The notes under the pieces were generated by a model. That model had not been told where the DNA came from and did no database searches. It saw only the letters and a list, made by a program, of their open reading frames with translations. A DNA stretch of 64,000 nt, from NCBI GenBank assembly GCA_963678215.1, contig OY782758.1, positions 186,001 to 250,000 on the forward strand, in the 5' to 3' direction. Both the position numbers and the translations under genes were made by a program. The DNA comes from Thiobius zoothamnicola. GTDB taxonomy: Bacteria > Pseudomonadota > Gammaproteobacteria > Chromatiales > Chromatiaceae. Shown piece by piece: positions 8,197-17,465 of this stretch; positions within the stretch are counted from its first letter, which is position 1, and each line of letters opens with the position of its first letter.

Positions 8197-8584
8197 GGGG
8201 TGCTGATTCGCCAGCAGGTTTTTGGGCGGTGGCTAATGTTTATCGGTATTGGGGATGATAGGTCATCATATCCAGGCTTTATTGAAGAGTGTGCGGTGCA
8301 CAAGACGCGGTTATGATGAAAAACAATGACTTAACCAATTATCCACAACTCCTGTGGATAACTCTGGGGAAAAAGCCTGTGTATTGGTCGTCAGGCCGCT
8401 GTATCAGTGGCTTCTTGTTAATTTGAAAAGAAATTGTACATTTTAAAAAATGTATAAAAATCAGATAGTTATGTTTTTCTGTGACAATCTGGGTAGGTCA
8501 ATCCGCCTGATTACCCAAATGCTATTGGCATAGAGAATATTGTGTATAAATCGGTTTGATGCTAGCAGAGATTTGGAATTCCAC
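8197..8584. other. Non-coding stretch between priA and rsxB
   Basis: No convincing gene. The left part is the priA upstream region. The middle holds a perfect inverted pair of DnaA boxes. The part from about 8410 to 8485 is strongly AT-rich (runs such as TTTTAAAAAATGTATAAAAA). The last bases before rsxB include TGTGTATAA, one mismatch from a DnaA box. No terminator hairpin with a T run is evident for rsxB. Confidence 0.6.
8339..8361. promoter_or_regulatory. Inverted pair of consensus DnaA boxes
   Basis: TTATCCACA at 8339-8347 and its exact inverse TGTGGATAA at 8353-8361 are separated by five bases. Both match the strict DnaA-box consensus. They lie in the intergenic region between priA and rsxB, just left of an AT-rich tract. 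This may be a DnaA titration or regulatory site, or part of an origin. dnaA itself is not in the window. Confidence 0.7.
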
Positions 8585-9139
8585 TCAGGCAGCGATGCCG
8601 GGGTTCTTGTCTGGATGCGGCCAGCACCAGGTTTCAGGGGTTTGTTGTACCGGCTCCATGACAATGCATTCAACCGGGCATGGTGGCAGGCAGAGTTCGC
8701 ATCCAGTGCATTCATTTTCGATGACGGTATGCATATATTTGGCCGCGCCCAGAATCGCATCCACTGGACATGCCTGGATGCAGAGCGTACAGCCGATGCA
8801 GTCTTTTTCGATAATGCGTGCGACAGCTTTGGGCTTGGCGGCGGCTTCTTCATCCGCTAATGGCGCCGGGTCACGGTCCAGTAAATCGGCTAATGCGATC
8901 ATCGTCGCCTCGCCACCGGGTGGGCAGCGGTTGATCTCCGCCTCGCCGCTGGCGATCGCTTCCGCATAAGGCCGACAACCCGCGTAACTGCATTGTCCAC
9001 ATTGGGTTTGTGGTAATAAGGCGTCAATTTGATCGGCGACCGGGTTACCTTCGACGTGAAAACGGATTGCCGCATAACCCAGCAATAATCCGAATATCAA
9101 TGCCAGACCTGTCAGCACTAATATGGCATTCAGTAACAT
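8585..9139 (-). CDS. rsxB: Electron transport complex subunit B (RnfB/RsxB)
   Basis: RsxB is the iron-sulfur subunit of the membrane Rnf/Rsx complex, which couples electron transfer between ferredoxin and NAD to ion movement and in E. coli resets SoxR. The 184-residue protein starts with a single membrane helix (LLNAILVLTGLALIFGLLLG). A Fe-S domain follows with the CGQCSYAGC pattern. Two ferredoxin motifs come next, CIGCTLCIQACP and CTGCELCLPPCP. It begins 6 bases after rsxA. The genes that normally follow (rsxC, D, G, E) are absent: the next minus-strand gene is priA after about 390 non-coding bases. Confidence 0.95.
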   Translation of the reverse strand: MLLNAILVLTGLALIFGLLLGYAAIRFHVEGNPVADQIDALLPQTQCGQCSYAGCRPYAEAIASGEAEINRCPPGGEATMIALADLLDRDPAPLADEEAAAKPKAVARIIEKDCIGCTLCIQACPVDAILGAAKYMHTVIENECTGCELCLPPCPVECIVMEPVQQTPETWCWPHPDKNPGIAA

Positions 9140-9145
9140 GGGCGT

Positions 9146-9727
9146 TTATCCCGTCACCAATCCGGCGAAACCCATGAAAGCCATGGACATCAGCCCGGCG
9201 GTGATCAGCGCGATAGCGTTGCCTTGCAAGGGTTTGGGCACATCCGCCACCGCGATGCGCTCGCGAAGGGCGGAAAACAGGATTAACACCAAGGAAAAAC
9301 CCACGGCTGCGCCAAAGCCATATAAGGCGGATTCAATGAATCCGTGTTGCGCCTGGGTATTGAGTAAGGCGACGCCCAGTACGGCGCAATTGGTGGTGAT
9401 TAGTGGTAGAAAGATGCCCAGGACTTGGTAGAGTATGGGGCTGGTTTTGTGCAGCATCATTTCGGTGAATTGCACCACGGCGGCGATCACCAGAATAAAG
9501 ACGATGGTGCGCAGGTAGTCCAGATGCAATGGTTCCAGCAGATAAGCATTCACCAGATAGCTGCTGACTGAGGATAACGTCAGGACGAAGGTGGTCGCTA
9601 ACCCCATGCCCATCGCGGTTTCCAATTTGCGTGAAACGCCCATAAAAGGGCATAGGCCAAGGAATTTGACCAACACGAAATTGTTCACCAGCACAGTGCT
9701 GAGCAGGATCAAGGCATATTCGGTCAT
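9146..9727 (-). CDS. rsxA: Electron transport complex subunit A (RnfA/RsxA)
   Basis: RsxA is a six-helix integral membrane subunit of the Rnf/Rsx complex. The 193-residue product matches family length. It begins with the typical EYALILLSTVLVNNFVLVKFLGLCPFMGVS, where the conserved Cys lies in the first helix region. It also has AVVQFTEMMLHKTSP and LPLITTNCAVLGVALLN with the second conserved Cys. It is the first gene of a minus-strand pair with rsxB and diverges from argG across a 158-base region that should hold both promoters. Confidence 0.95.
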   Translation of the reverse strand: MTEYALILLSTVLVNNFVLVKFLGLCPFMGVSRKLETAMGMGLATTFVLTLSSVSSYLVNAYLLEPLHLDYLRTIVFILVIAAVVQFTEMMLHKTSPILYQVLGIFLPLITTNCAVLGVALLNTQAQHGFIESALYGFGAAVGFSLVLILFSALRERIAVADVPKPLQGNAIALITAGLMSMAFMGFAGLVTG

Positions 9728-9885
9728 GAGTTATCATCAGGTCGTCATAGTGCCTGCAATCTAGCAGGCGGCCGGTGATCCATTCAACCTTCAGTCGATG
9801 GGTCTTTACCAAAGTCATGAAGCATATAATCAGCCTGTCGGGGCTGTTATCGTCGTTTTTGCGAATTATTTAGGAACGAAACAAG

Positions 9886-11100
9886 ATGTCTGAGATTAAA
9901 AAAGTCGTTTTGGCTTATTCCGGGGGACTGGATACCTCCATTATCCTGAAGTGGTTGCAGGATGTGTATGCTTGCGAGGTGGTCACTTTCACCGCTGACA
10001 TTGGTCAGGGCGAGGAAGTGGAGCCAGCGCGCGCCAAAGCGCAGGCCATGGGCATTAAAGAGATCTACATTGATGATTTACGCGAAGAATACGCTCGTGA
10101 TTTCGTGTTTCCCATGTTTCGTGCCAATGCCGTGTATGAAGGTGAGTATCTGCTTGGCACTTCCATCGCCCGTCCCCTGATTGCCAAACGCTTGATTGAA
10201 ATCGCCAATGCGACGGGGGCTGACGCCATTTCGCATGGCGCGACAGGTAAAGGCAATGATCAGGTGCGTTTTGAGCTGGGCGCTTATGCGTTGAAACCTG
10301 ATGTGCGCGTGATCGCTCCCTGGCGCGAGTGGGATTTGCTGTCGCGGGAAAAGTTGATGGCTTATGCCGAAGCAAACGGTATTGCGATTGATTATGCCGG
10401 GCAGGGTAAAAAGTCGCCTTATTCCATGGATGCCAACTTGCTGCATATCTCTTACGAAGGTGGGATTCTGGAAGATCCCTGGGCCGAACCTGAAGAGACT
10501 ATGTGGCGATGGAGTGTGTCGCCGGAGGCCGCACCTGATCAGCCGACATATCTGGAATTGCGTTATGAAAAAGGCGATATCGTGGCGATTGATGGCGAAC
10601 GGATGAGTCCGGCAGCAGTGATGGAATACCTGAACAAGGTTGGTGGGAAAAATGGTATTGGTCGTGATGACATTGTGGAGAACCGGTATGTCGGAATGAA
10701 GTCACGCGGATGTTATGAAACGCCGGCCGGAACCATTATGTTGAAAGCGCATCGCGCGATGGAATCCTTGACGTTGGATCGGGAAGTTGGACATCTCAAA
10801 GATGAGTTGATGCCGAAATACGCCGGATTGATTTATAACGGTTATTGGTGGAGTCCTGAGCGCCAAGCCATGCAAGTGTTAATCGATCAAACGCAGGACA
10901 CGGTGAATGGCGATGTTCGGGTCAAATTATATAAGGGCAATGTGGTTATCGTCGGGCGCCGTTCTGCCACGCACAGTTTGTTTGACGAAAATATTGCCAC
11001 TTTTGAAGATGATGGCGGAGCCTATAATCAAAAAGATGCTGAAGGCTTCATTAAATTGAATGCGTTGCGTTTAAGGATGGGCGCGCGTCATGGTCATTAG
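9886..11100 (+). CDS. argG: Argininosuccinate synthase
   Basis: ArgG joins citrulline and aspartate using ATP in arginine synthesis. The 404-residue length is that of the common bacterial (non-E. coli) type. It has the N-type ATP pyrophosphatase loop AYSGGLDTSIIL and the DIGQGEE motif. GATGKGNDQVRFE, DANLLHISYEGGILEDP and ENRYVGMKSRGCYETPAGT are further family blocks. The start is preceded by TTAGGAACGAAACAAG with a suitable AGGA. A secreted metallo-hydrolase gene follows after 19 bases, so the two may share a transcript. Confidence 0.97.
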   Translation: MSEIKKVVLAYSGGLDTSIILKWLQDVYACEVVTFTADIGQGEEVEPARAKAQAMGIKEIYIDDLREEYARDFVFPMFRANAVYEGEYLLGTSIARPLIAKRLIEIANATGADAISHGATGKGNDQVRFELGAYALKPDVRVIAPWREWDLLSREKLMAYAEANGIAIDYAGQGKKSPYSMDANLLHISYEGGILEDPWAEPEETMWRWSVSPEAAPDQPTYLELRYEKGDIVAIDGERMSPAAVMEYLNKVGGKNGIGRDDIVENRYVGMKSRGCYETPAGTIMLKAHRAMESLTLDREVGHLKDELMPKYAGLIYNGYWWSPERQAMQVLIDQTQDTVNGDVRVKLYKGNVVIVGRRSATHSLFDENIATFEDDGGAYNQKDAEGFIKLNALRLRMGARHGH

Positions 11101-11119
11101 AAGATAGGGGGATGACATC

Positions 11120-12073
11120 ATGAAATGGGGGCTGTTAATCACGCTGGTTTGCCTGTCAATGCAAGCCCAGGCCGCGCTGAAAGGCGTGCCAATTCAAGGG
11201 GAGTGGTTGCCTGAACAGGTTGCTGATCAGGTTTATGTGATTCATGGCCCGCTGGGCATGCCGTCGCCGGAGAATCAAGGCTTTATGAATAACCCGGCCT
11301 TCATTATTGGTGACGATGGCGTGGTCGTGATTGATCCGGGTGGCAGCGTTCAGGTTGGCGAAATGTTGATGCGGCGTATCGCCAGCATGACGGATAAGCC
11401 GGTTGTTGCCGTATTCAACAGCCATATTCACGGTGATCATTGGCTGGGTAATCAGGCAGTCAGAGCGCAATACCCGGATGTGCCAATCTATGGGCATGCG
11501 AGAGTCGGGCCGCGCGTTTTGGGCGGGGAGGGCGCGCATTGGGTGCGGTTGATGTTGGATTTAACCCGGAAAGCGACGATGGGTACGCAAGTCGTTGCGC
11601 CTGATCATGTGGTGAGTCATGGCGATGTGATCCAAGCCGCCGGGTTGACGTTTGAAATTATCACCAATGAAAAAGCTCATACGGATACCGACATTATGGT
11701 GTTGGAAAAACGTTCCGGAGTGATTTTTCTGGGTGACAATGCAGGTTATGGCCGTATTTTGCGTCTTGAGGGCGGCAGCCATCGTGGTAATGTCGCTGCT
11801 TTGAATATGGCGATTGACAGTGGCGCAACGGTTTTCGTGCCTGGGCATGGGCAAACGGCGGGTGCTGAAGTGGCCGTCGCTTATCGGGACTTTCTGGATA
11901 CCGTTTATACCGTCACTCAACAGGGCTATGAAGACGGTAAGGCGGATTTTGAGATCCGTCCTGAACTGATGCCCGAGTTGACCCAATGGCGGGATTGGGA
12001 GGGTTTTGAAAATTTGCTCGGGCAGCATATCAGCGCGGCCTTTTTGGAAGCGGAAGCGGCGGATTTTGAATAA
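11120..12073 (+). CDS. Exported metallo-beta-lactamase-fold hydrolase
   Basis: The first residues, MKWGLLITLVCLSMQAQA, form a signal peptide with an AQA cleavage motif, so the protein is probably periplasmic. The 317-residue product has the MBL zinc motif NSHIHGDHWLGN (HxHxDH). It also has IDPGGSVQVGE before it, the second-metal His in FEIITNEKAHTDTD, the bridging Asp in FLGDNAGYGR, and FVPGHGQTAG near the end. The arrangement resembles the SoxH / quinoprotein-relay hydrolases of sulfur- and methanol-oxidising proteobacteria. The substrate cannot be deduced. It is followed without gap by the DUF523/DUF1722 gene, suggesting an operon with argG upstream. Confidence 0.85.
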   Translation: MKWGLLITLVCLSMQAQAALKGVPIQGEWLPEQVADQVYVIHGPLGMPSPENQGFMNNPAFIIGDDGVVVIDPGGSVQVGEMLMRRIASMTDKPVVAVFNSHIHGDHWLGNQAVRAQYPDVPIYGHARVGPRVLGGEGAHWVRLMLDLTRKATMGTQVVAPDHVVSHGDVIQAAGLTFEIITNEKAHTDTDIMVLEKRSGVIFLGDNAGYGRILRLEGGSHRGNVAALNMAIDSGATVFVPGHGQTAGAEVAVAYRDFLDTVYTVTQQGYEDGKADFEIRPELMPELTQWRDWEGFENLLGQHISAAFLEAEAADFE

Positions 12074-13021
12074 ATGAGCGAACGTCCCTTATTGGCCATC
12101 AGCAGTTGCCTGCTGGGTGAAAACGTACGCTATGACGGCGCGCATAAAAAAGATCATTGGTTGATCAAGGAATTGGGCCGTTATGTTGATTATCGCGCTA
12201 TTTGCCCGGAAGTGGCGATTGGCCTGGGTGTTCCGCGCCAACCGATTCGCCTATTGAAAATTAATGAAGATATCCGGGCTGTTGGTGTATCGGACGTGAC
12301 CCTTGATGTCACTGAAGCATTGCAGAATTATGCATTCGATACCGTTCCGTCATTAGGGGATATCAGCGCCTATGTATTTAAAAGTAAATCACCCAGTTGC
12401 GGTGTTTTCCGGGTCAAACAATATCACCCAAACGGTATGGCGACTGCCAAGGGCGCAGGTGTTTATGCGGAAGTGATTAGTCAACAAATGCCTGATTTGC
12501 CGATGGAAGAGGAGGGGCGTCTTTGTGACCCGGTATTGCGCGAGAATTTTGTCAGCCGGTTGTTCACTTACCACCGTTGGCAGCGGTTGTTGATGGATGA
12601 TTTACATTCAGCGTCACTCATTGATTTTCATATGCGCCACAAATACCTTTTGATGGCACACTCGCAAGCCGCCTATCAGCGACTTGGCCGATTATTATCG
12701 AATTTAAAAGGCCAGGATTTACGCCAAGTGGCGAAAGCCTACCAAAGCGAACTGATGTCGGCATTAAATCGCAAAGTCAGTCGCGCCCGGCACGCCAATG
12801 TATTACAGCATCTGCAAGGTTATTTGAAAAAGGCGATCAAGGCAGGTGATAAAGTGGAGATTGCGGATAATATTGCAGCTTATCATCGGGGTGAATTGCC
12901 CTTGGTGGTGCCGATTAAATTGTTGGCACATTATTTTCGTTGTTATCCGAATGACTATATTGCGGCTCAGGCTTATCTACAGCCTTACCCGGATGCGCTT
13001 GGATTGCGTAATGCCATATGA
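12074..13021 (+). CDS. DUF523-DUF1722 (YbgA-like) protein
   Basis: A 315-residue two-domain protein. The N-terminal DUF523 part has SSCLLGENVRYDG, CPEVAIGLGVPRQPIRL and FKSKSPSCGV with conserved cysteines. The C-terminal DUF1722 part has FHMRHKYLLMAHSQAAYQRLGRLL. The fused form is common in gammaproteobacteria and is often near photolyase or stress genes. Its biochemical role is not established. The ATG follows the TAA of the upstream gene directly, so translation is probably coupled. Confidence 0.85.
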   Translation: MSERPLLAISSCLLGENVRYDGAHKKDHWLIKELGRYVDYRAICPEVAIGLGVPRQPIRLLKINEDIRAVGVSDVTLDVTEALQNYAFDTVPSLGDISAYVFKSKSPSCGVFRVKQYHPNGMATAKGAGVYAEVISQQMPDLPMEEEGRLCDPVLRENFVSRLFTYHRWQRLLMDDLHSASLIDFHMRHKYLLMAHSQAAYQRLGRLLSNLKGQDLRQVAKAYQSELMSALNRKVSRARHANVLQHLQGYLKKAIKAGDKVEIADNIAAYHRGELPLVVPIKLLAHYFRCYPNDYIAAQAYLQPYPDALGLRNAI

Positions 13022-13073
13022 CGCCAATCGCGCCCACCTGGGCAAGTTTCAATAGTTTGTTAACGAGCTGTCT

Positions 13074-13838
13074 ATGACGCAAAACACACTCAAATTCGGC
13101 ATTCTGGTCATTGGTGATGAAATTCTTGCCGGGCGTCGGCGTGACCGACACTTCGCTGGTATTGGCGAACAGCTCAGGGAGCGCGGTCTGGAAATCGCTT
13201 GGCTACGCATTTTGCCGGATGATCCAGATTACCTGGTGGCCGAACTCAAGCGCTCCATGAGTGAACCGTATCCTGTATTCAGTTGTGGCGGGATTGGTGC
13301 GACCCCGGATGACCACACACGGGCTTGCGCTGCCAAGGCGGCTGGCGTGCCATTACAACCACATCCTGAGGCAGTTGCGATTATTGAAGCGAAATTTGGT
13401 GCGGAAGCTTATCCCACCCGTATTCGCATGGCGGATTTGCCGGTGGGTTCGGAATTGATCCCTAACCCCTACAATCAGGTTCCGGGTTTTTCCATTCGTC
13501 AGCATTATTTTTTACCCGGTTTCCCGGATATGGCGCATCCTATGGCCGCCTGGGTGTTAGATCAGCGATATGTCAGCCAACAAGGCGGAAAAATGATGCA
13601 GCGCGCTGTTTGGGTGAAAGAGGTGACTGAAACGGCTTTGATTGCTTTGATGGAAGATTTGACCCAACGTTTTCCTCAACAGAAGTTATTCAGTCTGCCG
13701 CGTTTGGGTGAAACACGTCGCGTCGAATTAGGTTACCGGGGAGGCGTGGAAATTAACGAACCATTCAACGCTTTGGTGCAAGGTTTGCGTGAGGGTGGGT
13801 TTGATTTTGAAATTGAATCAACGGTGGATAAAGTTTGA
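13074..13838 (+). CDS. Molybdopterin-binding (MoaB/CinA N-terminal-like) protein
   Basis: The 254-residue protein starts with FGILVIGDEILAGRRRDRHF, the MoCF/CinA-type start. It has FSCGGIGATPDDHTRACAAKA, the conserved GG-GxTxDD loop of the molybdopterin-binding fold. It lacks the C-terminal nicotinamide-mononucleotide deamidase domain of full CinA. The molecule bound is not known. Members of this short form occur widely in proteobacteria. It starts 52 bases after the DUF523 gene on the same strand. Confidence 0.8.
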   Translation: MTQNTLKFGILVIGDEILAGRRRDRHFAGIGEQLRERGLEIAWLRILPDDPDYLVAELKRSMSEPYPVFSCGGIGATPDDHTRACAAKAAGVPLQPHPEAVAIIEAKFGAEAYPTRIRMADLPVGSELIPNPYNQVPGFSIRQHYFLPGFPDMAHPMAAWVLDQRYVSQQGGKMMQRAVWVKEVTETALIALMEDLTQRFPQQKLFSLPRLGETRRVELGYRGGVEINEPFNALVQGLREGGFDFEIESTVDKV

Positions 13839-14111
13839 AATGGCAATTTGATGATTAATGAAAGGGGTGAGTTTCAATGCCCTGTTAAACGTTGATCATT
13901 GAATTTCCATAACGAACGACCTGATAATCCTTCCAGGCGTCCTGCTAGACTCTCGCAAAGTAAAAATTCCGGCGGAAGCTTTCAAATTCTTCGCATAAGC
14001 AATAAACTCCCGCGTTTGTTTTAAGAATACATGGCTGACGCCATAAGTTTCACCAAATGATGTTCTCTTTCTTGGTGGAACGACCATTATTTTATCATTT
14101 TGGAGTAACAC
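13839..14111. other. Intergenic region upstream of hflK
   Basis: About 270 bases without a supported gene. An overlapping minus-strand frame here has unlikely composition and runs antisense into hflK. A GGAG ribosome-binding site lies 8 bases before the hflK ATG. No strong terminator was found after the molybdopterin-binding gene. Confidence 0.5.
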
Positions 14112-15293
14112 ATGGCCTGGAATGAACCGGGGAACGATAATAATCGCGATCCTTGGAATAACAAAGGTAATAATGACCAAGGCCCACCTGATATTGATGA
14201 GGTGGTGCGTAAACTACAAGACAAGATGGGTCGCCTGTTTGGCGGCGATGGCGGCAAAAAAGGTGATGGTTCGCCACCTGATGATGGCGGCGGTTTTAAT
14301 TGGCTTCCCATCGTGATTATTGTTGCGGTTGCAGGCCTGCTCTTTTTGGCTTATCAGAGTTTTTACACTATTCAGCCCGCAGAGCGTGGCGTGGTGAAAA
14401 GGTTTGGCGCCTATCACATTATCACTGCGCCAGGTCCGCATTTAAAATTACCCTTCATTGATGTCGTCGATACAGTCAATGTTGACCAAGTCAATAAATT
14501 TCAGCATCGCGCACAAATGCTGACCAAGGATGAGAATATTGTTGACATCAGCGTGGAGGTGCAATTCCGCGTTCAGGATGCGGCTGACTTCCTGTTCCAG
14601 GACGCTAATCCGGGTAAGACGATTCATGGCTCTATGGAATCCACCTTGCGTGAGGTGATCGGCAAAAACAATTTGGATGAGATCATCACTGCTAACCGGG
14701 CTGGCATCGCTTTGGCGGTCAAGCTGGGTACGCAAGATTTGTTGAACCTGTATCGCACGGGTCTTCAGGTGACTGAAATCAACATTCAGAATGCCCAGCC
14801 GCCGGAAGCGGTGCAGGATGCGTTTGCGGATGCGATCAAGGCGCGTGAAGATAAGGAGCGGTTACAAAACCAGGCGCAGGCTTACGCCAATGATGCAGTG
14901 CCGCGCGCCCGTGGTAATGCGGCGCGTCAAATCGAAGACGCCAAAGCTTATAAAGCGCGTGTCATCGCCGAAGCAGAAGGTGAATCGAAACGTTTCCTGG
15001 CGTTGTTGAATGAATATGAGAAAGCGCCCAAGGTCACCCGCGAGCGGCTTTACTTGGAAACCATGCAGAATGTTCTGCAAAACTCCACCAAAATCTTGTT
15101 GGACACCAAAGAGGGCAACAATAACCTGACTTATCTTCCACTGGACCGACTGATGCAGCAACCGAAGACATCCTTCAATCAGGATTCAGCCGCTCAAAGC
15201 TCGCCATTCGCCTCGAATGACGCTTTAGCGAGCAGCACAGGCGACCGTAACGCGCGTAATCGCTTATCCCGTGAAAGAGGACCACGTCAATGA
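14112..15293 (+). CDS. hflK: FtsH protease modulator HflK
   Basis: HflK pairs with HflC in a large membrane-anchored SPFH complex that surrounds and tunes the FtsH protease. The 393-residue protein starts with the Gly/Asn/Asp-rich cytoplasmic leader (MAWNEPGNDNNRDPW). One membrane helix follows (NWLPIVIIVAVAGLLFLAYQSFYTI). The SPFH/band-7 domain (PAERGVVKRFGAY...) leads to a coiled coil (REDKERLQNQAQAYAND). The hflC start overlaps its stop by four bases. The common hfq-hflX upstream context is missing here. Confidence 0.95.
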   Translation: MAWNEPGNDNNRDPWNNKGNNDQGPPDIDEVVRKLQDKMGRLFGGDGGKKGDGSPPDDGGGFNWLPIVIIVAVAGLLFLAYQSFYTIQPAERGVVKRFGAYHIITAPGPHLKLPFIDVVDTVNVDQVNKFQHRAQMLTKDENIVDISVEVQFRVQDAADFLFQDANPGKTIHGSMESTLREVIGKNNLDEIITANRAGIALAVKLGTQDLLNLYRTGLQVTEINIQNAQPPEAVQDAFADAIKAREDKERLQNQAQAYANDAVPRARGNAARQIEDAKAYKARVIAEAEGESKRFLALLNEYEKAPKVTRERLYLETMQNVLQNSTKILLDTKEGNNNLTYLPLDRLMQQPKTSFNQDSAAQSSPFASNDALASSTGDRNARNRLSRERGPRQ

Positions 15294-16168
15294 ATTCAGC
15301 CAAAGTTTTTATTATTGCCATTGGGTTGATTGCGATGGGCCTGTTGGCGAATGCCTCCCTGTTCGTCGTGCAGGAACAACAAGTTGCTTTGTTATTGCGT
15401 TTGGGTGAAATCGTCGATTCAGACTACGAGTCGGGTTTACACTTCAAAGCACCACTGATCCAAGAGGTGGTTAAGTTCGATAAGCGTATCCAGACTTTGG
15501 ATGCTGAACCTGAAAGTTTTGTCACTGGTGAGCAAAAGTTCGTGGTGGTTGATTCATTCGCCAAATGGCGTATTGCGGATGTCGCGCAATATTTCCGCTC
15601 GACGCGCGGTGATTTACGCACCACATCCCGTTTGCTGTTAGCGCGGATTAATGCGGCGCTGCGGGATGAATTTGGTAAGCGCACCATTCAGGAAGTGGTG
15701 TCTGGTGAGCGGGCTGAGATTATGCGTAAACTCGCCGCTGACGCCAACGAAGTATCCAGCGACCTGGGCGTTGAGATTGTCGATGTGCGTATCAAGCAGA
15801 TCGATTTTGAAGAGCGGATCAGCGAGAATATCTATGAGCGGATGCGCACCGAGCGTCAACGCGTAGCCTCTGAATTACGTGCGCAGGGTGCGGAAGAAGC
15901 GGAAAAAATTCGGGCTGATGCGGATCGTCAACGTACCGAAATCCAGGCGGATGCTTACCGCGAAGCTGAATTCTTGCGTGGTGAAGGCGAAGCCAAGGCG
16001 ACGGAAGTGTATGCTGGCGCTTTTGAGAAGAATGCGGAGTTTTATGGCTTCTGGCGAAGTCTGACAGCCTATCGGGAAGTTTTCCAAGATGGCGGTGGCA
16101 TGATGGTGTTGGATCCGTCCTCAGAATTCTTCCGTTATTTCTCTAAAGATGGATTGATGGAGCGATAG
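15290..16168 (+). CDS. hflC: FtsH protease modulator HflC
   Basis: The 292-residue partner of HflK has an N-terminal signal anchor (VFIIAIGLIAMGLLANASLFVV). It then has an SPFH domain with QEQQVALLLRLGEIV and SFAKWRIADVAQYF. A long helical segment (MRTERQRVASELRAQGAEEAEKIRADADRQRTE, read in parts) and FFRYFSKDGL complete it. It overlaps hflK in ATGA, so equal expression is likely. No terminator is obvious. The next gene is on the other strand. Confidence 0.95.
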   Translation: MNSAKVFIIAIGLIAMGLLANASLFVVQEQQVALLLRLGEIVDSDYESGLHFKAPLIQEVVKFDKRIQTLDAEPESFVTGEQKFVVVDSFAKWRIADVAQYFRSTRGDLRTTSRLLLARINAALRDEFGKRTIQEVVSGERAEIMRKLAADANEVSSDLGVEIVDVRIKQIDFEERISENIYERMRTERQRVASELRAQGAEEAEKIRADADRQRTEIQADAYREAEFLRGEGEAKATEVYAGAFEKNAEFYGFWRSLTAYREVFQDGGGMMVLDPSSEFFRYFSKDGLMER

Positions 16169-16236
16169 CGCTCCTGGCGATAACGATAACGGCGGCACAA
16201 GGAAGTGCTGCTGTGGCCGCTTTTGCCGCTAATCGT

Positions 16237-17232
16237 CTAACTGTTGAACACCCCTGGCCAGAGGTTTCTCATGCGTTGAATACAAGGATCGATTTTGAGA
16301 GCAAAGCTTAAAAACTCCTGGGCGATGAGTGACAGCTCCTTACCCTTCAAATGCACCAGATACAAACGGCGCATAATGGGAAATCCCTGCACATCCAACA
16401 AGGTGACCGGTCCCTCCGGGCCTTCCAGAGACAAGGTATGCAACGACAAGACGGCTAACCCCAATCCGCCGACGACGCCATGCTTGATCGCCTCATTACT
16501 GCCCAACTCCATACGGACATTCGGTTTCAGTCCCTGCTCCTCAAACAAGCGCAAAGTCGCACTGCGAGTGCCAGAACCCGGCTCCCGGAAAATGAAAGGC
16601 TCCTTGACGATGTCACTTAACGGGATATTCTGCTCACCCGCCAACGGATGCCCCCGTGGGGCGATCACCACCAAAGGATTCGGCGCAAAAGGATACGCCT
16701 CAATAGTCAGATGAGCATCCGGCACTTGGCCGGTAATGTAAAAATCATCCTCATCCGCATTAATGCGCTCAATAATCCGCTCCCGGTTCGACACCTTCAA
16801 CGCCATATCAATGCCCGGATTCCGCTGACAAAAATCCCCCAACACCTCCGGGATAAAATACTTCGCCGTACTGATCACCCCCAACCGCAAACGCCCCCGC
16901 TTCATGCCCTGCAAATCCGCCATTTTCATCTCCAGATTTGCCAACACCGAAAAAATCCGGCGGCAAGACGCATACAACTCCAACCCCGCCTCGGTCGGTC
17001 GCGCTTTACGCCCCAAATGCTCAAACAACGGCAACCCCACCGCATCCGCCAACTTCTTGATCTGCATCGAAATCGTGGGCTGGGTTAAAAACAACTCCTC
17101 AGCCGCTCGCGTGAAACTCCCCAAGCGCACAGTCGCCTCAAAAATCTGCAACTGGCGTAAAGTCGTATGCCGAATCAAGTACTCAGGCATAGCCACCGGC
17201 GGGGTATAAACCTGTTCATTCGATGAATTCAT
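16237..17232 (-). CDS. LysR-family regulator, CbbR/CmpR-like
   Basis: A 331-residue LysR-type activator. It has an N-terminal winged helix-turn-helix (TLRQLQIFEATVRLGSFTRAAEELFLTQPTISMQIKKL). The effector domain starts near KRGRLRLGVISTAKYFIPEVLG, a sequence typical of CbbR and CmpR regulators of CO2 fixation and bicarbonate uptake genes. IKHGVVGGLGLAVLSLHTL is another shared block. The gene diverges from the SulP transporter across about 230 bases, the usual layout for a LysR regulator and its target. A role in inorganic-carbon response is an inference from this context. No cbb genes are in the window. Confidence 0.85.
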   Translation of the reverse strand: MNSSNEQVYTPPVAMPEYLIRHTTLRQLQIFEATVRLGSFTRAAEELFLTQPTISMQIKKLADAVGLPLFEHLGRKARPTEAGLELYASCRRIFSVLANLEMKMADLQGMKRGRLRLGVISTAKYFIPEVLGDFCQRNPGIDMALKVSNRERIIERINADEDDFYITGQVPDAHLTIEAYPFAPNPLVVIAPRGHPLAGEQNIPLSDIVKEPFIFREPGSGTRSATLRLFEEQGLKPNVRMELGSNEAIKHGVVGGLGLAVLSLHTLSLEGPEGPVTLLDVQGFPIMRRLYLVHLKGKELSLIAQEFLSFALKIDPCIQRMRNLWPGVFNS

Positions 17233-17465
17233 AAAAATGATCGTAGCAATCCGTTGGATATCTGACGCGGATCATGCCACAAATGCGGCGCGAACAGAGA
17301 ATTTACCCCTTAAATCATCACCCGGAAATCCACCATAGCGCACGGCGGGTTGGCACAACCTGAACCATAGAAGATCATCAATCCATGGCATCGAAAATAT
17401 CGCTTTCTCAAATGAGACAAAACACGTTCTGATGCGCGCCATACGGAATACTGGGATTGACTGCT
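17233..17465. promoter_or_regulatory. Divergent control region between the LysR gene and sulP
   Basis: About 230 non-coding bases between two divergent starts should contain both promoters and the LysR operator. I do not see a clear T-N11-A repeat worth a call. The transporter may start at TTG (17457) or ATG (17466). Confidence 0.4.

Noticed and set aside
13896..14180. Minus-strand frame overlapping the hflK start
   Set aside because: Odd composition, antisense to hflK and without a start signal.
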